Assembly (NCBI RefSeq): GCF_000717025.1
Contig: NZ_JNXG01000012.1
Coordinates: 62,001-126,000 of the forward strand
Origin: Streptomyces atroolivaceus
GTDB lineage: Bacteria; Actinomycetota; Actinomycetes; Streptomycetales; Streptomycetaceae
Direction of reading: 5' to 3'
DNA length: 64,000 nt
The notes under the pieces: model-generated
Databases searched by the model: none
The model's input: only the letters and a program-made list of their open reading frames with translations
Told to the model about the DNA's origin: nothing
Translations under genes and position numbers: made by a program
In this document: positions 34,832-43,980 of the stretch, in pieces
How positions within the stretch are numbered: position 1 is the stretch's first letter
Layout of the letters: the number at the start of each line of letters is the position of its first letter

Positions 34832-35836
34832 TCAGCGACCGTCACGCAACCCGAGAACGTAGGCCGCGGTGAGAGCGACAGCACGGTCCTCGTCATCTGA
34901 CAGCTCCACGAGCGCACGCGAAGCCGTGGCTCCGGGGATATCCGCGAGCGCTTCCGTCAGCCGTCGGCGTACGGATGACACCGCGGTGCGGTGGGCCAGG
35001 CGATCGACGAGCCTGCCGGCGATCTCCTCCGCCAGCGCGGGACGGCTCGCCAGTGCGCTCAGCGCATCGGCCGCATCGACGTCGTTGGTCTGCTCGACGA
35101 CCATGTCGATGAGCGTCGGGACCGCGTCGGCCACTCCGCGTGCCCCCAGTGCCAGAGCCGCATACCTGCGCACCACGAGGTCCGGATTCCCCAGGGCGTC
35201 CCTCAGCAGGGCGGTCGCCTCACCGTCCGGAATCTCGGCGATCGACCGGACGGCACGTTTCCGCACCTCCGCCGCCGGCGAACCGAGGCCCTCCGCCAGC
35301 AGAGCCGGTCCTGCGTCGCCCGATTGCGCCAGAGCCCACCGAAGGGCTCCGGCGACATTCGGGTCCGTCTCGCTCAGCACCGCCTCGACCAGCGCCTCCA
35401 CCGGCACCGGTACCTCGTCGACCGAGGCCATGGCCGCGCGCTGGCGCCTTCCGGCGCTCTTCGACCCCAGCGCCTGGAGGAGGGCCACGGTCTGGAGGAC
35501 GTCCTCCCAGCCGGCGGGTTCGGCGGCACCGATCCGGCGGAGCCGCGTGAGCAGCTCCGTCTCCCCCGCGATGCGTTCCCGCGTCTGGCGGATGAGATCG
35601 CCGACGAGCTCCGAAGGCGTGAAGCCGGGCTCCTCGAGCGCCCGCCGGACATCACGCAACGACAGCCCGAGGGACCGCAGGCTCTCGATGTGGAAGATCC
35701 GCCGGATGTCCTCGCCGGAGTACTCACGATAACCGGCGTCGGTCCGACCCGTCGGGCTCACCAGACCGAGCGAGTCGTAATGCCTGAGCATGCGTGCACT
35801 GACCCCGGACCGTCGCGCGACGTCACCGATCAACAC
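34832..35836 (-). CDS. MerR-family regulator with C-terminal HEAT-like repeats
   Basis: 334 residues from GTG 35836 (GAGGAG nine bases upstream). The MerR winged helix is at residues 1-70 (IGDVARRSGVSARMLRHYDS, VSPTGRTDAGYREYSGEDIR) and the dimer helix follows. Instead of a metal or drug pocket, the last 200 residues form HEAT-like helical repeats (EVRKRAVRSIAEIPDGEA; LVVRRYAALALGARGVADAV). This makes it a regulator likely to sense a protein or large ligand. It begins directly after the TAA of the HEAT protein gene, so both are one operon, and a 7-7 inverted repeat precedes that operon. Confidence 0.88.
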   Translation of the reverse strand: MLIGDVARRSGVSARMLRHYDSLGLVSPTGRTDAGYREYSGEDIRRIFHIESLRSLGLSLRDVRRALEEPGFTPSELVGDLIRQTRERIAGETELLTRLRRIGAAEPAGWEDVLQTVALLQALGSKSAGRRQRAAMASVDEVPVPVEALVEAVLSETDPNVAGALRWALAQSGDAGPALLAEGLGSPAAEVRKRAVRSIAEIPDGEATALLRDALGNPDLVVRRYAALALGARGVADAVPTLIDMVVEQTNDVDAADALSALASRPALAEEIAGRLVDRLAHRTAVSSVRRRLTEALADIPGATASRALVELSDDEDRAVALTAAYVLGLRDGR

Positions 35837-36511
35837 TTATCGTCGCTCCTCACGGCCGGTCGTGCCGAGGGCTACGACACGCTTCGCCTCCTCGAGCGCG
35901 AACTCGAATCCGGCATCCGGGTCGTGCAACAGCCGTTCCGTGGCGATCGCGTGGGCGCGCACTCGGGGGTCGAGATCCGCCGTCGCAGCGCGCAGAATCG
36001 GCAGAATCACCTCACCCAGCGCGATCAACGCCCTGCTGAGGCTTAGCTGCGTCTCCCGTTCACCGCGCCCGAACTGTGCCGACATTACTGCGGCCAGCGC
36101 GCGCTCTTCGCCTTCGGGCACGAGCACCACCGCTGCCCGCCAGGCACTCCGCGCCACCTCGTCGTCGGCGTCGGACAGAAGCGCTCGTGTGATCGCCGGC
36201 CACGCCTGCCGGTCCCCGATCTTGGACAGCGTGTGCAGAGCCTGGCTTCGTGCCTGCGCACGCTCCGAGCGGACGGCCTCGAGCAGTCCCGGGACCGTCG
36301 TCGACGCGGAGTGGCGGGTGAGCGCCCACGTGAGCATCTCGCGCACATGGAAATCGGGTTCGATCGCGCACCGCTCGATGAGCGTGTCGACGAACCGTGG
36401 GTCAGGGCTCGTACCGACCGCCAGCGCCGCCCGCAGCCGTACCGACGAACGGTTGTCCTCCAGGCCCTGGAGCGTTCGCAGCGTATTCGTGTCGTGTCCC
36501 GGCATGGTCAT
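35837..36511 (-). CDS. HEAT-repeat protein
   Basis: 224 residues made almost wholly of HEAT-type helical pairs: SSVRLRAALAVGTSPDPRFV, HVREMLTWALTRHSASTTVP, ARSQALHTLSKIGDRQAWP, VARSAWRAAVVLVPEGEER. ATG 36511 follows AGGAGGTGGCCCT. It has no catalytic motif. The repeats resemble those fused to the MerR regulator encoded next. The two proteins may bind each other or the same partner, one free and one tied to DNA. Function is otherwise unknown. Confidence 0.82.
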   Translation of the reverse strand: MTMPGHDTNTLRTLQGLEDNRSSVRLRAALAVGTSPDPRFVDTLIERCAIEPDFHVREMLTWALTRHSASTTVPGLLEAVRSERAQARSQALHTLSKIGDRQAWPAITRALLSDADDEVARSAWRAAVVLVPEGEERALAAVMSAQFGRGERETQLSLSRALIALGEVILPILRAATADLDPRVRAHAIATERLLHDPDAGFEFALEEAKRVVALGTTGREERR

Positions 36512-36537
36512 AGGGCCACCTCCTCGGCCACAGTGAA

Positions 36538-36560
36538 GACCTTGTCACGGTGTCAAGGTC
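36538..36560 (-). promoter_or_regulatory. MerR-type inverted repeat upstream of the HEAT/MerR operon
   Basis: GACCTTG-N9-CAAGGTC is a perfect 7+7 inverted repeat ending 26 bases before the HEAT gene. On the minus strand TTGACC sits at a -35-like place, and a 19-base spacer, typical of MerR-controlled promoters, leads to TTCACT. The spacing and the resident MerR gene suggest autoregulation. Confidence 0.6.
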
Positions 36561-37023
36561 AAGCGGGACGCGGCCGGTGACACCCGCATCCGGCGCGGCG
36601 ACGACCGATGCGGATACGGGCGTGCAGCGCGCGGGGAGACCGGGCCCGTGACCTCCCGCTGACGAGCCGGCCGGAGACCACTCCAGGCCCCGCCCCCAGG
36701 TGTTCGGTCATGCGGCCCCGCGGCATCGAGGGGCTCATTGACTTTACGGACGATCACGCTGAGACTCGATCACATGCACGAGGTCCAGCCCCTTCCCAGC
36801 GAGCGCTGTCCCCACCTCGTCCGCGCGTCAAGCGCCGGGTGTTGATCTTCACCCTTCCCTCCCGCCGCTGCTCCTGATCACCCGCACCTGATCCGACTTC
36901 GTCGTCATGTGCTGTCCGGGCGCGGCGGACTGCCGACCGGCGTATACCGGCTTCGCCCGCCCGGTCCCGTGCGGGTGTCCTGACCGGCCCGGTGCACACG
37001 GACCGACTCGCCCTGCTCCGGCC

Positions 37024-37069
37024 CTGACCCCGGCAGGGACGATCCCCCTGACCTCGGCAGGGACGATCC
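37024..37069. repeat. 24-base direct repeat in a 640-base intergenic region
   Basis: CTGACCCCGGCAGGGACGATCC (37024-37045) recurs with one change at 37048-37069, a 24-base period, about 80 bases before the LLM gene. It could be a regulator site pair. The rest of 36561-37148 shows only open frames with non-coding composition. Confidence 0.5.
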
Positions 37070-37148
37070 GGCGCCGCACGGCACCCCCTCCTCACCACCG
37101 GCCCGGCCCGCCGCGCTCCGGCGCGCGGCCGATCAGCGATCGGAAGAC

Positions 37149-38222
37149 ATGATGAGCCCGAAGTTCCTCTGGTACATCCCCAACACCGTCGAGCCCGGCC
37201 ACCGCGGCGATGACACCACGAACGGCTGGGGATCCATCGAGTACTCGACCGACCTCGCCCGCACGGCGGAGGAACACGGCTGGAGCGGCGCGCTGCTCGG
37301 GACCGGTTGGGGGCGCCCCGACACCTTCACCGTGGCCACGGCACTGGCCGCGCGCACCACGACGTTCCAGCCCCTGGTCGCGGTCCGTCCCGGATACTGG
37401 CAGCCGGCGCACCTGGCAGGTGCGGCGGCCACCCTCGACCAACTCAGTCGCGGACGGGCCCTGTTCAACATCGTCAGCGGAGCGGACAACCTCGGCGCGT
37501 ACGGTGACACCCACGTCGATCCGGCTCGACGCTATGCCCGCACCCAGGAGTTCCTGCATCTCCTCCGGCGCCTGTGGACCGAGGAGGACGTCACGTTCAG
37601 TGGCGAGTACTACCAGGTGACAGGATCCACGGTCGCACCACGCCCGTACCTGACCGGTGCGAGGTCGCATCCCACGCTCTACTTCGGCGGCGCCTCCCCG
37701 GCCGCCGAACGGGTCTCGGCGTCCGAAGCGGACGTCCAGCTCTTCTGGGGCGAGCCACTGGCCGGTGTCGCCGAACGCATCGACCGGCTCAAGACGTTGA
37801 GCGACCGGGTGGGCCGCCGGCACAAGCCCCTGGAGTTCGGGCTGCGGATCACCACCGTGGTGCGCGACACCACCGAGGAGGCGTGGCAGGCGGCGGAGGA
37901 GAAGGTCGCCGCGATGGCAGCCGCCGACCGAGCCGTCTGGGCAGGCAACGGCCGGACGGCGGTGGGACAGCAGCGGCTCTTCGACCTCGCCGCCCGGGGC
38001 GAGGTACTCGACACCTGCCTGTACACCTCTCCGGCCAGGTACGGGGCCGGCGGGGCGGCGAGCACCTGGCTGGTCGGCTCGCCCGACGACGTCGCCACCG
38101 CGCTGGAGAACTACCGCGAGCTCGGCATCACTCACTTCGTCCTGTCCGACACCCCCTACAAGCAGGAGATCATCCGCATCGGCGACCGACTGCTTCCCCT
38201 GCTGCGCGGGACCTCCGACTGA
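37149..38222 (+). CDS. LLM-class flavin-dependent monooxygenase (SsuD-like)
   Basis: 357 residues of the bacterial luciferase-like family. FLWYIPNTVEPGHRG opens the barrel, LAARTTTFQPLVAVRPGYWQ and GRALFNIVSGADNLGAYG form the flavin and substrate region, and GSPDDVATALENYRELGI is the usual C-terminal helix. The overall order is closest to alkanesulfonate monooxygenases, which use reduced FMN to release sulfite. No sulfonate transporter or flavin reductase gene is adjacent, so the substrate stays open. The ATG three bases later (37152) has better spacing from GGAAG and may be the real start. Confidence 0.9.
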   Translation: MMSPKFLWYIPNTVEPGHRGDDTTNGWGSIEYSTDLARTAEEHGWSGALLGTGWGRPDTFTVATALAARTTTFQPLVAVRPGYWQPAHLAGAAATLDQLSRGRALFNIVSGADNLGAYGDTHVDPARRYARTQEFLHLLRRLWTEEDVTFSGEYYQVTGSTVAPRPYLTGARSHPTLYFGGASPAAERVSASEADVQLFWGEPLAGVAERIDRLKTLSDRVGRRHKPLEFGLRITTVVRDTTEEAWQAAEEKVAAMAAADRAVWAGNGRTAVGQQRLFDLAARGEVLDTCLYTSPARYGAGGAASTWLVGSPDDVATALENYRELGITHFVLSDTPYKQEIIRIGDRLLPLLRGTSD

Positions 38223-38394
38223 CGGGTACCCGCGCCACCGGCGCCCGCCCCACGGCCCCTAGGGCCGACGGCCTGTCACGAATGACGGTCGCCGGGCCTG
38301 GCATGCGAGCACGGCCGTGCCGCCTGCGGACACCGTGCCGGGGCGCCGGGCGTACGCCCCGGCACGGGCCCACCCGGTGCAAGAGCTCGCAGGA

Positions 38395-38496
38395 GTACCT
38401 GGAGATCCCGGACGTCGGGACTCTTCGATACATCCAGCGTTCCGCCATGTCGAGGTAGATCGCGGTATCCGCGACTCCGACATAGCGACGCTCCAC
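38395..38496 (-). pseudogene. Truncated excisionase-like helix-turn-helix gene
   Basis: A perfect AAGGAGG site lies six bases before GTG 38496, and the first 34 residues (YVGVADTAIYLDMAERWMYR then RVPTSGISRY) match the N-terminal half of excisionase/MerR-like DNA-binding proteins of actinobacterial integrative elements. After ISRY the expected G-K-x-L-R-F and D-x-W ending is missing; the frame runs into Arg/Pro-rich sequence to 38170. No integrase, attachment site or tRNA is visible. The remaining bases of the 500-base gap before gnd show nothing else. Confidence 0.55.
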
Positions 38497-38721
38497 GTCA
38501 CGCCTCCTTCAGTACGCCCGGTCCGAGGAACGGTCTACACGTCACCTACGGCCGCATTAACCCAAAGCCTCGCTGAGAGCCGGACGGGGCGTCCGGGGAA
38601 CTTCCCGACACCAAGGCGGTCCCAAAGGCCGAGATCGGCTGAGCGTCGTAGGCTCGAATCCGGTATCAGCACGAAAGTCCGTCAATGTGCCGGACACGAC
38701 ACAACCGAAGGCAGGGTCATC

Positions 38722-40161
38722 ATGAGTAGCACAGCTCAGATCGGTGTCACCGGACTCGCGGTGATGGGCCGCAACCTGGCCCGCAACTTCGCCCGCAACG
38801 GGTACACCGTGGCCCTCCACAACCGCACCACTGCGAAGACACGCGCCCTCGTCGAGGAATTCGGCGACGAGGGGGACTTCGTCGCCACCGAGTCCGCGGA
38901 GGACTTCGTCGCGGCACTGGAGCGCCCTCGGCGCTTGGTGGTCATGGTGAAGGCCGGCGACCCGACGGACGCGGTGATCGCGGAGTTCGCCCCGTTGCTC
39001 GAACCCGGCGACATGATCATCGACGGCGGCAACGCCCACTTCGCCGACACCCGCCGCCGCGAGAGGGATCTGCGCGACCAGGGCATTCACTTCGTCGGCA
39101 CCGGCGTCTCCGGCGGCGAGGAGGGCGCCCTCAACGGGCCCAGCATCATGCCAGGCGGCAGCAAGGAGTCCTACGCCTCCCTGGGCCCAATGCTGGAAAA
39201 GATCTCCGCGAAGGCCAAGGACGGCGCCCCCTGCGTCACCCACATCGGCCCCGACGGAGCTGGCCACTTCGTAAAAATGGTACATAACGGGATCGAATAT
39301 GCGGATATGCAACTGATCGCCGAGGCCTACCAGTTGCTGCGTGACGTGGCGGGCTACTCCCCCGCCGAGATCGCTGACATCTTCCGCACCTGGAACACCG
39401 GTCGCCTGGACTCCTACCTCATCGAGATCACCGCCGAGGTCCTCTCCCACACCGATGCGGCCACGGACAAGCCCTTCGTGGATGTCGTCCTGGACCAGGC
39501 GGAACAGAAGGGCACCGGCCGCTGGACCGTGCAGATCGCCCTCGACCTGGGCGTCCCCGTCTCCGGCATCGCCGAGGCCGTCTTCGCTCGGTCCGTCTCA
39601 GGACACGCCGCCCTCCGCGAGGCCTCCCGCCACCTGGCCGGCCCCACGGCCAGCACCTTGGGCAAGGACGAGGCTGCAGCCTTCGCCGACCAGGTCGAAC
39701 AGGCCCTTTACGCCTCGAAGATCGTCGCCTACACCCAGGGCTTCCACCAGATCGCCGCCGGCAGCGAGCAGTACGACTGGAACATCAACCTCGGCGAGGT
39801 CGCCGCCATCTGGCGTGGCGGATGCATCATCCGCGCCGCGTTCCTCGACCGCATCAGCAGCGCCTACGAGGCGCAGCCCCAACTCCCCAGCCTCCTCGCC
39901 GACAAGAGCTTCGCCAAAGAGATCGCCGCCGCCCAGGACGACTGGCGCACCGTGATCGCCACCGCCGTCACCCAGGGCGTCCCCACCCCCGCCTTCGCCG
40001 CCACCCTCGCCTATTACGACTCCCTGCGCGCCGAACGCCTCCCCGCCGCCCTCACCCAGGGCCAACGCGACTACTTCGGCGCACACACCTACCACCGCTC
40101 CGACCGCGAGGGCACCTTCCACACCCTCTGGGGTGGCGACAAGACCGAGACCGAAAGCTGA
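38722..40161 (+). CDS. gnd: 6-phosphogluconate dehydrogenase, decarboxylating
   Basis: A 479-residue enzyme of the pentose phosphate pathway that converts 6-phosphogluconate and NADP+ to ribulose 5-phosphate, CO2 and NADPH. The dinucleotide fold starts TGLAVMGRNLARNFARNG; IIDGGNAHF, GTGVSGGEEGA and the catalytic Lys region GHFVKMVHNGIEY follow. The C-terminal helical domain contains KGTGRWTVQIALDLGVP. Length matches the long (about 470-residue) family. ATG 38722 follows GCAGGGTCATC. It stands as a single gene with a small hairpin downstream. Confidence 0.96.
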   Translation: MSSTAQIGVTGLAVMGRNLARNFARNGYTVALHNRTTAKTRALVEEFGDEGDFVATESAEDFVAALERPRRLVVMVKAGDPTDAVIAEFAPLLEPGDMIIDGGNAHFADTRRRERDLRDQGIHFVGTGVSGGEEGALNGPSIMPGGSKESYASLGPMLEKISAKAKDGAPCVTHIGPDGAGHFVKMVHNGIEYADMQLIAEAYQLLRDVAGYSPAEIADIFRTWNTGRLDSYLIEITAEVLSHTDAATDKPFVDVVLDQAEQKGTGRWTVQIALDLGVPVSGIAEAVFARSVSGHAALREASRHLAGPTASTLGKDEAAAFADQVEQALYASKIVAYTQGFHQIAAGSEQYDWNINLGEVAAIWRGGCIIRAAFLDRISSAYEAQPQLPSLLADKSFAKEIAAAQDDWRTVIATAVTQGVPTPAFAATLAYYDSLRAERLPAALTQGQRDYFGAHTYHRSDREGTFHTLWGGDKTETES

Positions 40162-40238
40162 CCGACCATCGCGACGCAAAAGGACGCAAGGGCGCGAGGG
40201 AGAAGAACGCCCCGATCCACAGCCGGCACTCATGTCCT

Positions 40239-40257
40239 CTTGTACGCGGAGTACAAG
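40239..40257 (+). terminator. Small hairpin downstream of gnd
   Basis: CTTGTAC pairs with GTACAAG (7 bp, 5-base loop), 78 bases after the gnd stop. It could be a weak terminator or a regulator site. Confidence 0.4.
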
Positions 40258-40372
40258 GAACCGCTGCACGCCGCTCCCCCGCCGATGGCCAGGAAATCGA
40301 GCTCCTCCAGTATCAGGGCGATCACGTCGTCGGTCTTTCCCGCCCCCGTCACTTCATCCGCCCCCCGATCGA

Positions 40373-40384
40373 GAGAGCGCTCTC
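40373..40384. promoter_or_regulatory. Orphan LacI-type operator GAGAGCGCTCTC
   Basis: A perfect 12-bp palindrome identical in core to the sites at 14843 and 46415. It lies in the 350-base gap between gnd and the DUF1996 gene, downstream of both, so no gene clearly starts from it. It may be a leftover from a deleted gene. Confidence 0.5.
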
Positions 40385-40452
40385 CAAGCTTTCGTCCGCG
40401 AGGGGCCCACGTCATGTCTCCTGCTGATCAACCGTCACCTGCGCACACGGAA

Positions 40453-40491
40453 GGCCCGGTCGCCCCGAGTACGGGAGAGGGCGACCGGGCC
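40453..40491 (-). terminator. Strong terminator after the DUF1996 gene
   Basis: GGCCCGGTCGCCC pairs perfectly with GGGCGACCGGGCC (13 bp, 13-base loop). Outer arms TGCGCAC / GTGCGCA (40440-40446 and 40493-40499) add a second pairing. It begins 13 bases past the stop on the minus strand. Confidence 0.8.
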
Positions 40492-40511
40492 GGTGCGCAT
40501 CGCCGACCGGC

Positions 40512-41603
40512 TCAGGGCAGTCGGTGGTCCGCGTTCAGCACGGTCCCGCGTTCGGGGCGGTAGAGGTCGAAGCCCCGTGTGTCGCACTGCAGGCCGCCGA
40601 CGATGCAGTGGTCGACCAGGGCCTTGAGGGTGCGCTCCTCCCACGCGTTGAAGAAGTCGTAGTGGAAGGAGTAGCCGCGGCCGCTGGCCAGGCGGACCTG
40701 GGACATGTCGCCGTTGACCGGCCACGCCATCTTGAACTCGATCATCGGCAGGGCGACGGGGTGGGAGGCCGGGCACATGTTGTCGTTGGTGCCGGGCCTG
40801 ACCACCGGGTAGGCCATGTGGCTCTTGTGGTCGGGGGTATCGAGGTACAGGCCGTTCCAGCAGCTGGGTGCCTGCATGCGCAGGTTGAGCTGCACGTCGG
40901 GCCGGTTCGGACAGCTTGCCGGGATGTCGGTGTTGAAGAAGCTGTCACCGCATTCCCAGCCCTCGACGAAGCCCTTGTGGCTGCGGAACTCCTGGGCGCT
41001 CTGCATCGGGTTGCCGACGACGAACCGCAGCCCCTTGGGGAAGGGACGGACGCTCCGGTAGTCGGTGACGCCGGCCTTGTAGTAGATGACCTGCGGGCCG
41101 GCGGGCAGGATCTTCTGGTCGCCCTTGTACAGCGAGGGCATCCAGTACGCGGAGGCGTCCGCGGGCGCCTTGCAGGTGGTGTTCCCTCCGTAGAGCGAGC
41201 CGGTGGTGCTGGCGGCGTTGGTGGAGGTGTTGCCCATGAACGTGTGGTCGTGCGACTTGCCGAACTGGCCCGGGTAGACGATCGGGTCGTCCGGGGCGGT
41301 GTGGGTGACGGCGCAGCCGGCCTGGAACTCGTGGTGGTAGGCCGGCGGCGGGGTGGCTGTGGACGGAATGACTCCGGTGACCTGGGGTACGGCCGGTATG
41401 TAGCCGTCTCCGTCGGCGTCGTCGCCCGAGGCCTGGGTGGACGCGGCCATGACGTGTCCGCTGTGGGCGTCGGCCGCGACGGCGGAGGGCGGGGCGCTGT
41501 TGTCCGTGTCCGCGGCGGAGGCCATGGTGCCGATGCCGAGGACGCTGGCGACAAGGGCCGTACCGAGGAGGAGTGCGGGGAGCCTTTTCGGACTCGATCT
41601 CAT
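40512..41603 (-). CDS. Secreted DUF1996 protein
   Basis: 363 residues from ATG 41603 (CAGGAG upstream). A signal peptide (LPALLLGTALVASVLGIGTMASA) is followed by a short Ala/Ser-rich linker and a DUF1996 domain: CAVTHTAPDDPIVYPGQFGK, SHDHTFMGNTSTNA, YWMPSLY, LRFVVGN, CPNRPDVQLNLRM and HVALP-type endings. The domain is common in fungal and actinobacterial secreted proteins and sits beside carbohydrate-active genes here; its activity is not established. The conserved His and Asp (SHDH) suggest a metal or catalytic site. Confidence 0.88.
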   Translation of the reverse strand: MRSSPKRLPALLLGTALVASVLGIGTMASAADTDNSAPPSAVAADAHSGHVMAASTQASGDDADGDGYIPAVPQVTGVIPSTATPPPAYHHEFQAGCAVTHTAPDDPIVYPGQFGKSHDHTFMGNTSTNAASTTGSLYGGNTTCKAPADASAYWMPSLYKGDQKILPAGPQVIYYKAGVTDYRSVRPFPKGLRFVVGNPMQSAQEFRSHKGFVEGWECGDSFFNTDIPASCPNRPDVQLNLRMQAPSCWNGLYLDTPDHKSHMAYPVVRPGTNDNMCPASHPVALPMIEFKMAWPVNGDMSQVRLASGRGYSFHYDFFNAWEERTLKALVDHCIVGGLQCDTRGFDLYRPERGTVLNADHRLP

Positions 41604-41685
41604 GGGGATCTCCTGCCCATGGGGGGGCGCGTGGACGCGAACACGCCACGCGACTGATGTGATGGGTTCCCGTGCGGTGGTGCCG

Positions 41686-41719
41686 GGGTGGCGGGGCCGA
41701 GCGGCGGGCCCCGCCACCC
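41686..41719 (-). terminator. Strong terminator after the GH2-like gene
   Basis: GGGTGGCGGGGCC pairs perfectly with GGCCCCGCCACCC (13 bp, 8-base loop), 19 bases past the stop codon on the minus strand. Confidence 0.8.
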
Positions 41720-41737
41720 GTCGTGGGGTCCGGCTCG

Positions 41738-43918
41738 TCAGCTGTAGACGCCGAACTCGTGGAGCGAGTAGCCCCAGCCGGTGCCGCGGGCCGTCAGCTG
41801 GAGCTTGACGTACCGGGCGGTGGTGGCGGCCTCGATGGTGTCGATGTCACCGTTGCCGGAGGTGGTGGTGTGGACGGTCCGCCAGGTCGTGCCGTTGTCG
41901 GAGACCTGGACCTCGTAGGACTTGGCGTAGGCGGGGTCCCAGACGAGCTGGAGCGTGCGGATGGGTTTGGCCGAGCCGAGGTCGACCTGGATCCACTGCG
42001 GGTCGCTCCAGTCGCTGGCCCAGCGCGTCCCGGTGTTGCCGTCGAAGGCGTTGGAGGCGGGGCAGGGGCAGTCGCCGTAGGAGGCCTGGGCGGAGGAGGC
42101 GGTGGCGGGCCTGTTCAGGGCGATGTTCGTGCCGGTGACGGGCGGGGCGACGACCTTGACGGACTTCGTCTCGATGCCGGCGTTGCCGCGGCCGTCCTCG
42201 GCCTGGATGTAGACCTTCCACACGCCGAGCTTCTCGGGCGCGGTGACGGCGAAGGTGTTGTTGCCCAGGGAGCGGTACTGCGCGTCGACGAGACGCTTGT
42301 CGCCGTTGGCGTAGTTTCCGCTCAGGTAGATCTTGGGTGTGATCGGGTCGCCGTCGGGGTCGCGGATGTCGGCGCGCACCGTGAACTCGCGTCCCGCCGG
42401 GGCCGCGGTGGCCGGGGTGACGGTCATGTTGGTGATGACGGGAGGGGTGTTGTCGCCCGTGGTGGAGCCGGCGTACGCCTTCTTCACCGCGTAGTACGAC
42501 AAGCGCTTGAGGCCATCCGGGAGGAGGTTGAACCAGACGCCGCCGAAGTCGTGCTCGAGGCCGTAGTGGAACATCGTCGCGCCCAGCGCGACGCCCCGGT
42601 GCCCGGTGATGCAGTCCCAGGCCTTGGTGTAGCCCTCGGCCTTCTGGACGTCGGTGGGCTCGTCGGGGACGCCGTTGACGTCGTCGGGCACCTCCCACTC
42701 ACCGGCGTTCCCCGTCTCGGTGATGATGTAGGGCTTGTTGTACCCACCGTCGATCCAGTCCTGGCGCACACCGCAGATGTCGCCGTAGGCGTTCATCGAG
42801 TACAGGTCGAGGTCCGGGGCGTTGCGCTTGTAGTACGGCCAGGCTCCGGTCCACGCGTCCGTCGAGGTCACGGGGTGGTCGGGGTCGATGGAGTGGATCT
42901 TCTTGGCGACGTCGTTGACGAACGTCGTGTAGGCGTTGCGCTGGGCCTCGAGCTCGGTGCCGCTGTAACAGTTCTGCAGGCCGAGGACGGACTCGTTGCC
43001 GACGTTCCACATCAGCGTCGCCGGGTGGGACTTGTAGGTGTCGACCCACTTGGCGAACTCGGTGAGCATGGTGCTCTTGTACGTCGTGTCGGTGACGTAG
43101 TTGACGCAGCCACCGGAGCCGGGGCCGCCGCCGGGCTGGAGCCAGAAGCCGTTGACGACCTTCAGCCCTTGGGCGGCCGCGGAGTCGAGCAGCGGTTTGG
43201 TGCCACCGTCCGTGCCCCAGGTGCGGATGGTGTTGACGCCCATGGACTTCAGGTCCGGCATGTACTTCGGGGCGTCTGCGATGGCCGGGCCCCAGGTGAG
43301 ACCCTTGACGGTGTACGGCTGTCCGCCGACGGTCAGCTGCCAGTTGCCCTGCGAGCCGGTCACCTTGACCGCGCCGCCCGGCGGAGGGTTGGTTCCGCCG
43401 TCGGCGCCGTAGACCTGGAACTCCCACAGGGAGTAGCCGTAGCCGCCGGAGCGGGCGAGGCCGTTCATGCGCACGTACCGGCCGGAGCCGGAGATCGCGA
43501 GGTCGTCGGTGCCGCCGTCGCTGCCGGTGACGGTCTTCGCCGTACGCCAGTCGGTGCCGTTGTCCGAGACCTGGATCTCGTAGTCCTTGCCGTACGCGCC
43601 CTCCCAGGTCAGGACGACGCGACTCAGGCTCTTGCTCGCGCCGAGGTCGACCCGGAACCACTGGGCGTCGCTCCACTGGCTCGCCCACCGGGTACCGGTC
43701 AGGTTGCCGTCGACCGCGGCGGCGGCGGAGAAGGCCTCGCCTTCCTGCGAGGAGGCCGTGGCCGGCTTGCCCTGGGACAGCAGGGACTCGGCAGCGCTCG
43801 CGCCGGGGGCGGTGGCGAGGGTGGTGAGGGAGGAGGCGAGAAGCGCTCCGAGGGTGAGGGCAGCCGCCGCGCCGCGCTTGCGGCGGGCTGGTGCGGTCAT
43901 GGAGGGGGGATGGAACAT
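41738..43918 (-). CDS. Secreted glycoside hydrolase (GH2-like barrel) with two CBM32 domains
   Basis: 726 residues. The signal peptide ends near TAPGASA. An F5/8-type CBM32 follows (about 45-185; GTRWASQWSDAQWFRVDLG). The catalytic TIM barrel (about 200-500) carries the acid/base Glu in WNVGNES and the likely nucleophile in PYIITETGNAG, as in clan A glycosidases. A beta-sandwich linker (PPVITNMTVTPATA) and a second CBM32 (about 590-726; GTRWASDWSDPQWIQVDLG) complete it. The substrate is probably a beta-linked polysaccharide; the exact family is uncertain. AGGAG lies five bases before ATG 43918. An imperfect LacI-type site lies upstream. Confidence 0.85.
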   Translation of the reverse strand: MFHPPSMTAPARRKRGAAAALTLGALLASSLTTLATAPGASAAESLLSQGKPATASSQEGEAFSAAAAVDGNLTGTRWASQWSDAQWFRVDLGASKSLSRVVLTWEGAYGKDYEIQVSDNGTDWRTAKTVTGSDGGTDDLAISGSGRYVRMNGLARSGGYGYSLWEFQVYGADGGTNPPPGGAVKVTGSQGNWQLTVGGQPYTVKGLTWGPAIADAPKYMPDLKSMGVNTIRTWGTDGGTKPLLDSAAAQGLKVVNGFWLQPGGGPGSGGCVNYVTDTTYKSTMLTEFAKWVDTYKSHPATLMWNVGNESVLGLQNCYSGTELEAQRNAYTTFVNDVAKKIHSIDPDHPVTSTDAWTGAWPYYKRNAPDLDLYSMNAYGDICGVRQDWIDGGYNKPYIITETGNAGEWEVPDDVNGVPDEPTDVQKAEGYTKAWDCITGHRGVALGATMFHYGLEHDFGGVWFNLLPDGLKRLSYYAVKKAYAGSTTGDNTPPVITNMTVTPATAAPAGREFTVRADIRDPDGDPITPKIYLSGNYANGDKRLVDAQYRSLGNNTFAVTAPEKLGVWKVYIQAEDGRGNAGIETKSVKVVAPPVTGTNIALNRPATASSAQASYGDCPCPASNAFDGNTGTRWASDWSDPQWIQVDLGSAKPIRTLQLVWDPAYAKSYEVQVSDNGTTWRTVHTTTSGNGDIDTIEAATTARYVKLQLTARGTGWGYSLHEFGVYS

Positions 43919-43980
43919 TGCGGCTCCTGAGGTGAAGGGCGGTGACGTGCGACCAGCTTCCGGAAGGGCTCACCCGCCGA

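Noticed and set aside
40230..40415. 61-codon minus-strand frame between gnd and the DUF1996 gene
   Set aside because: It overlaps both the gnd hairpin and the orphan operator, lacks a ribosome site and has no recognisable family.
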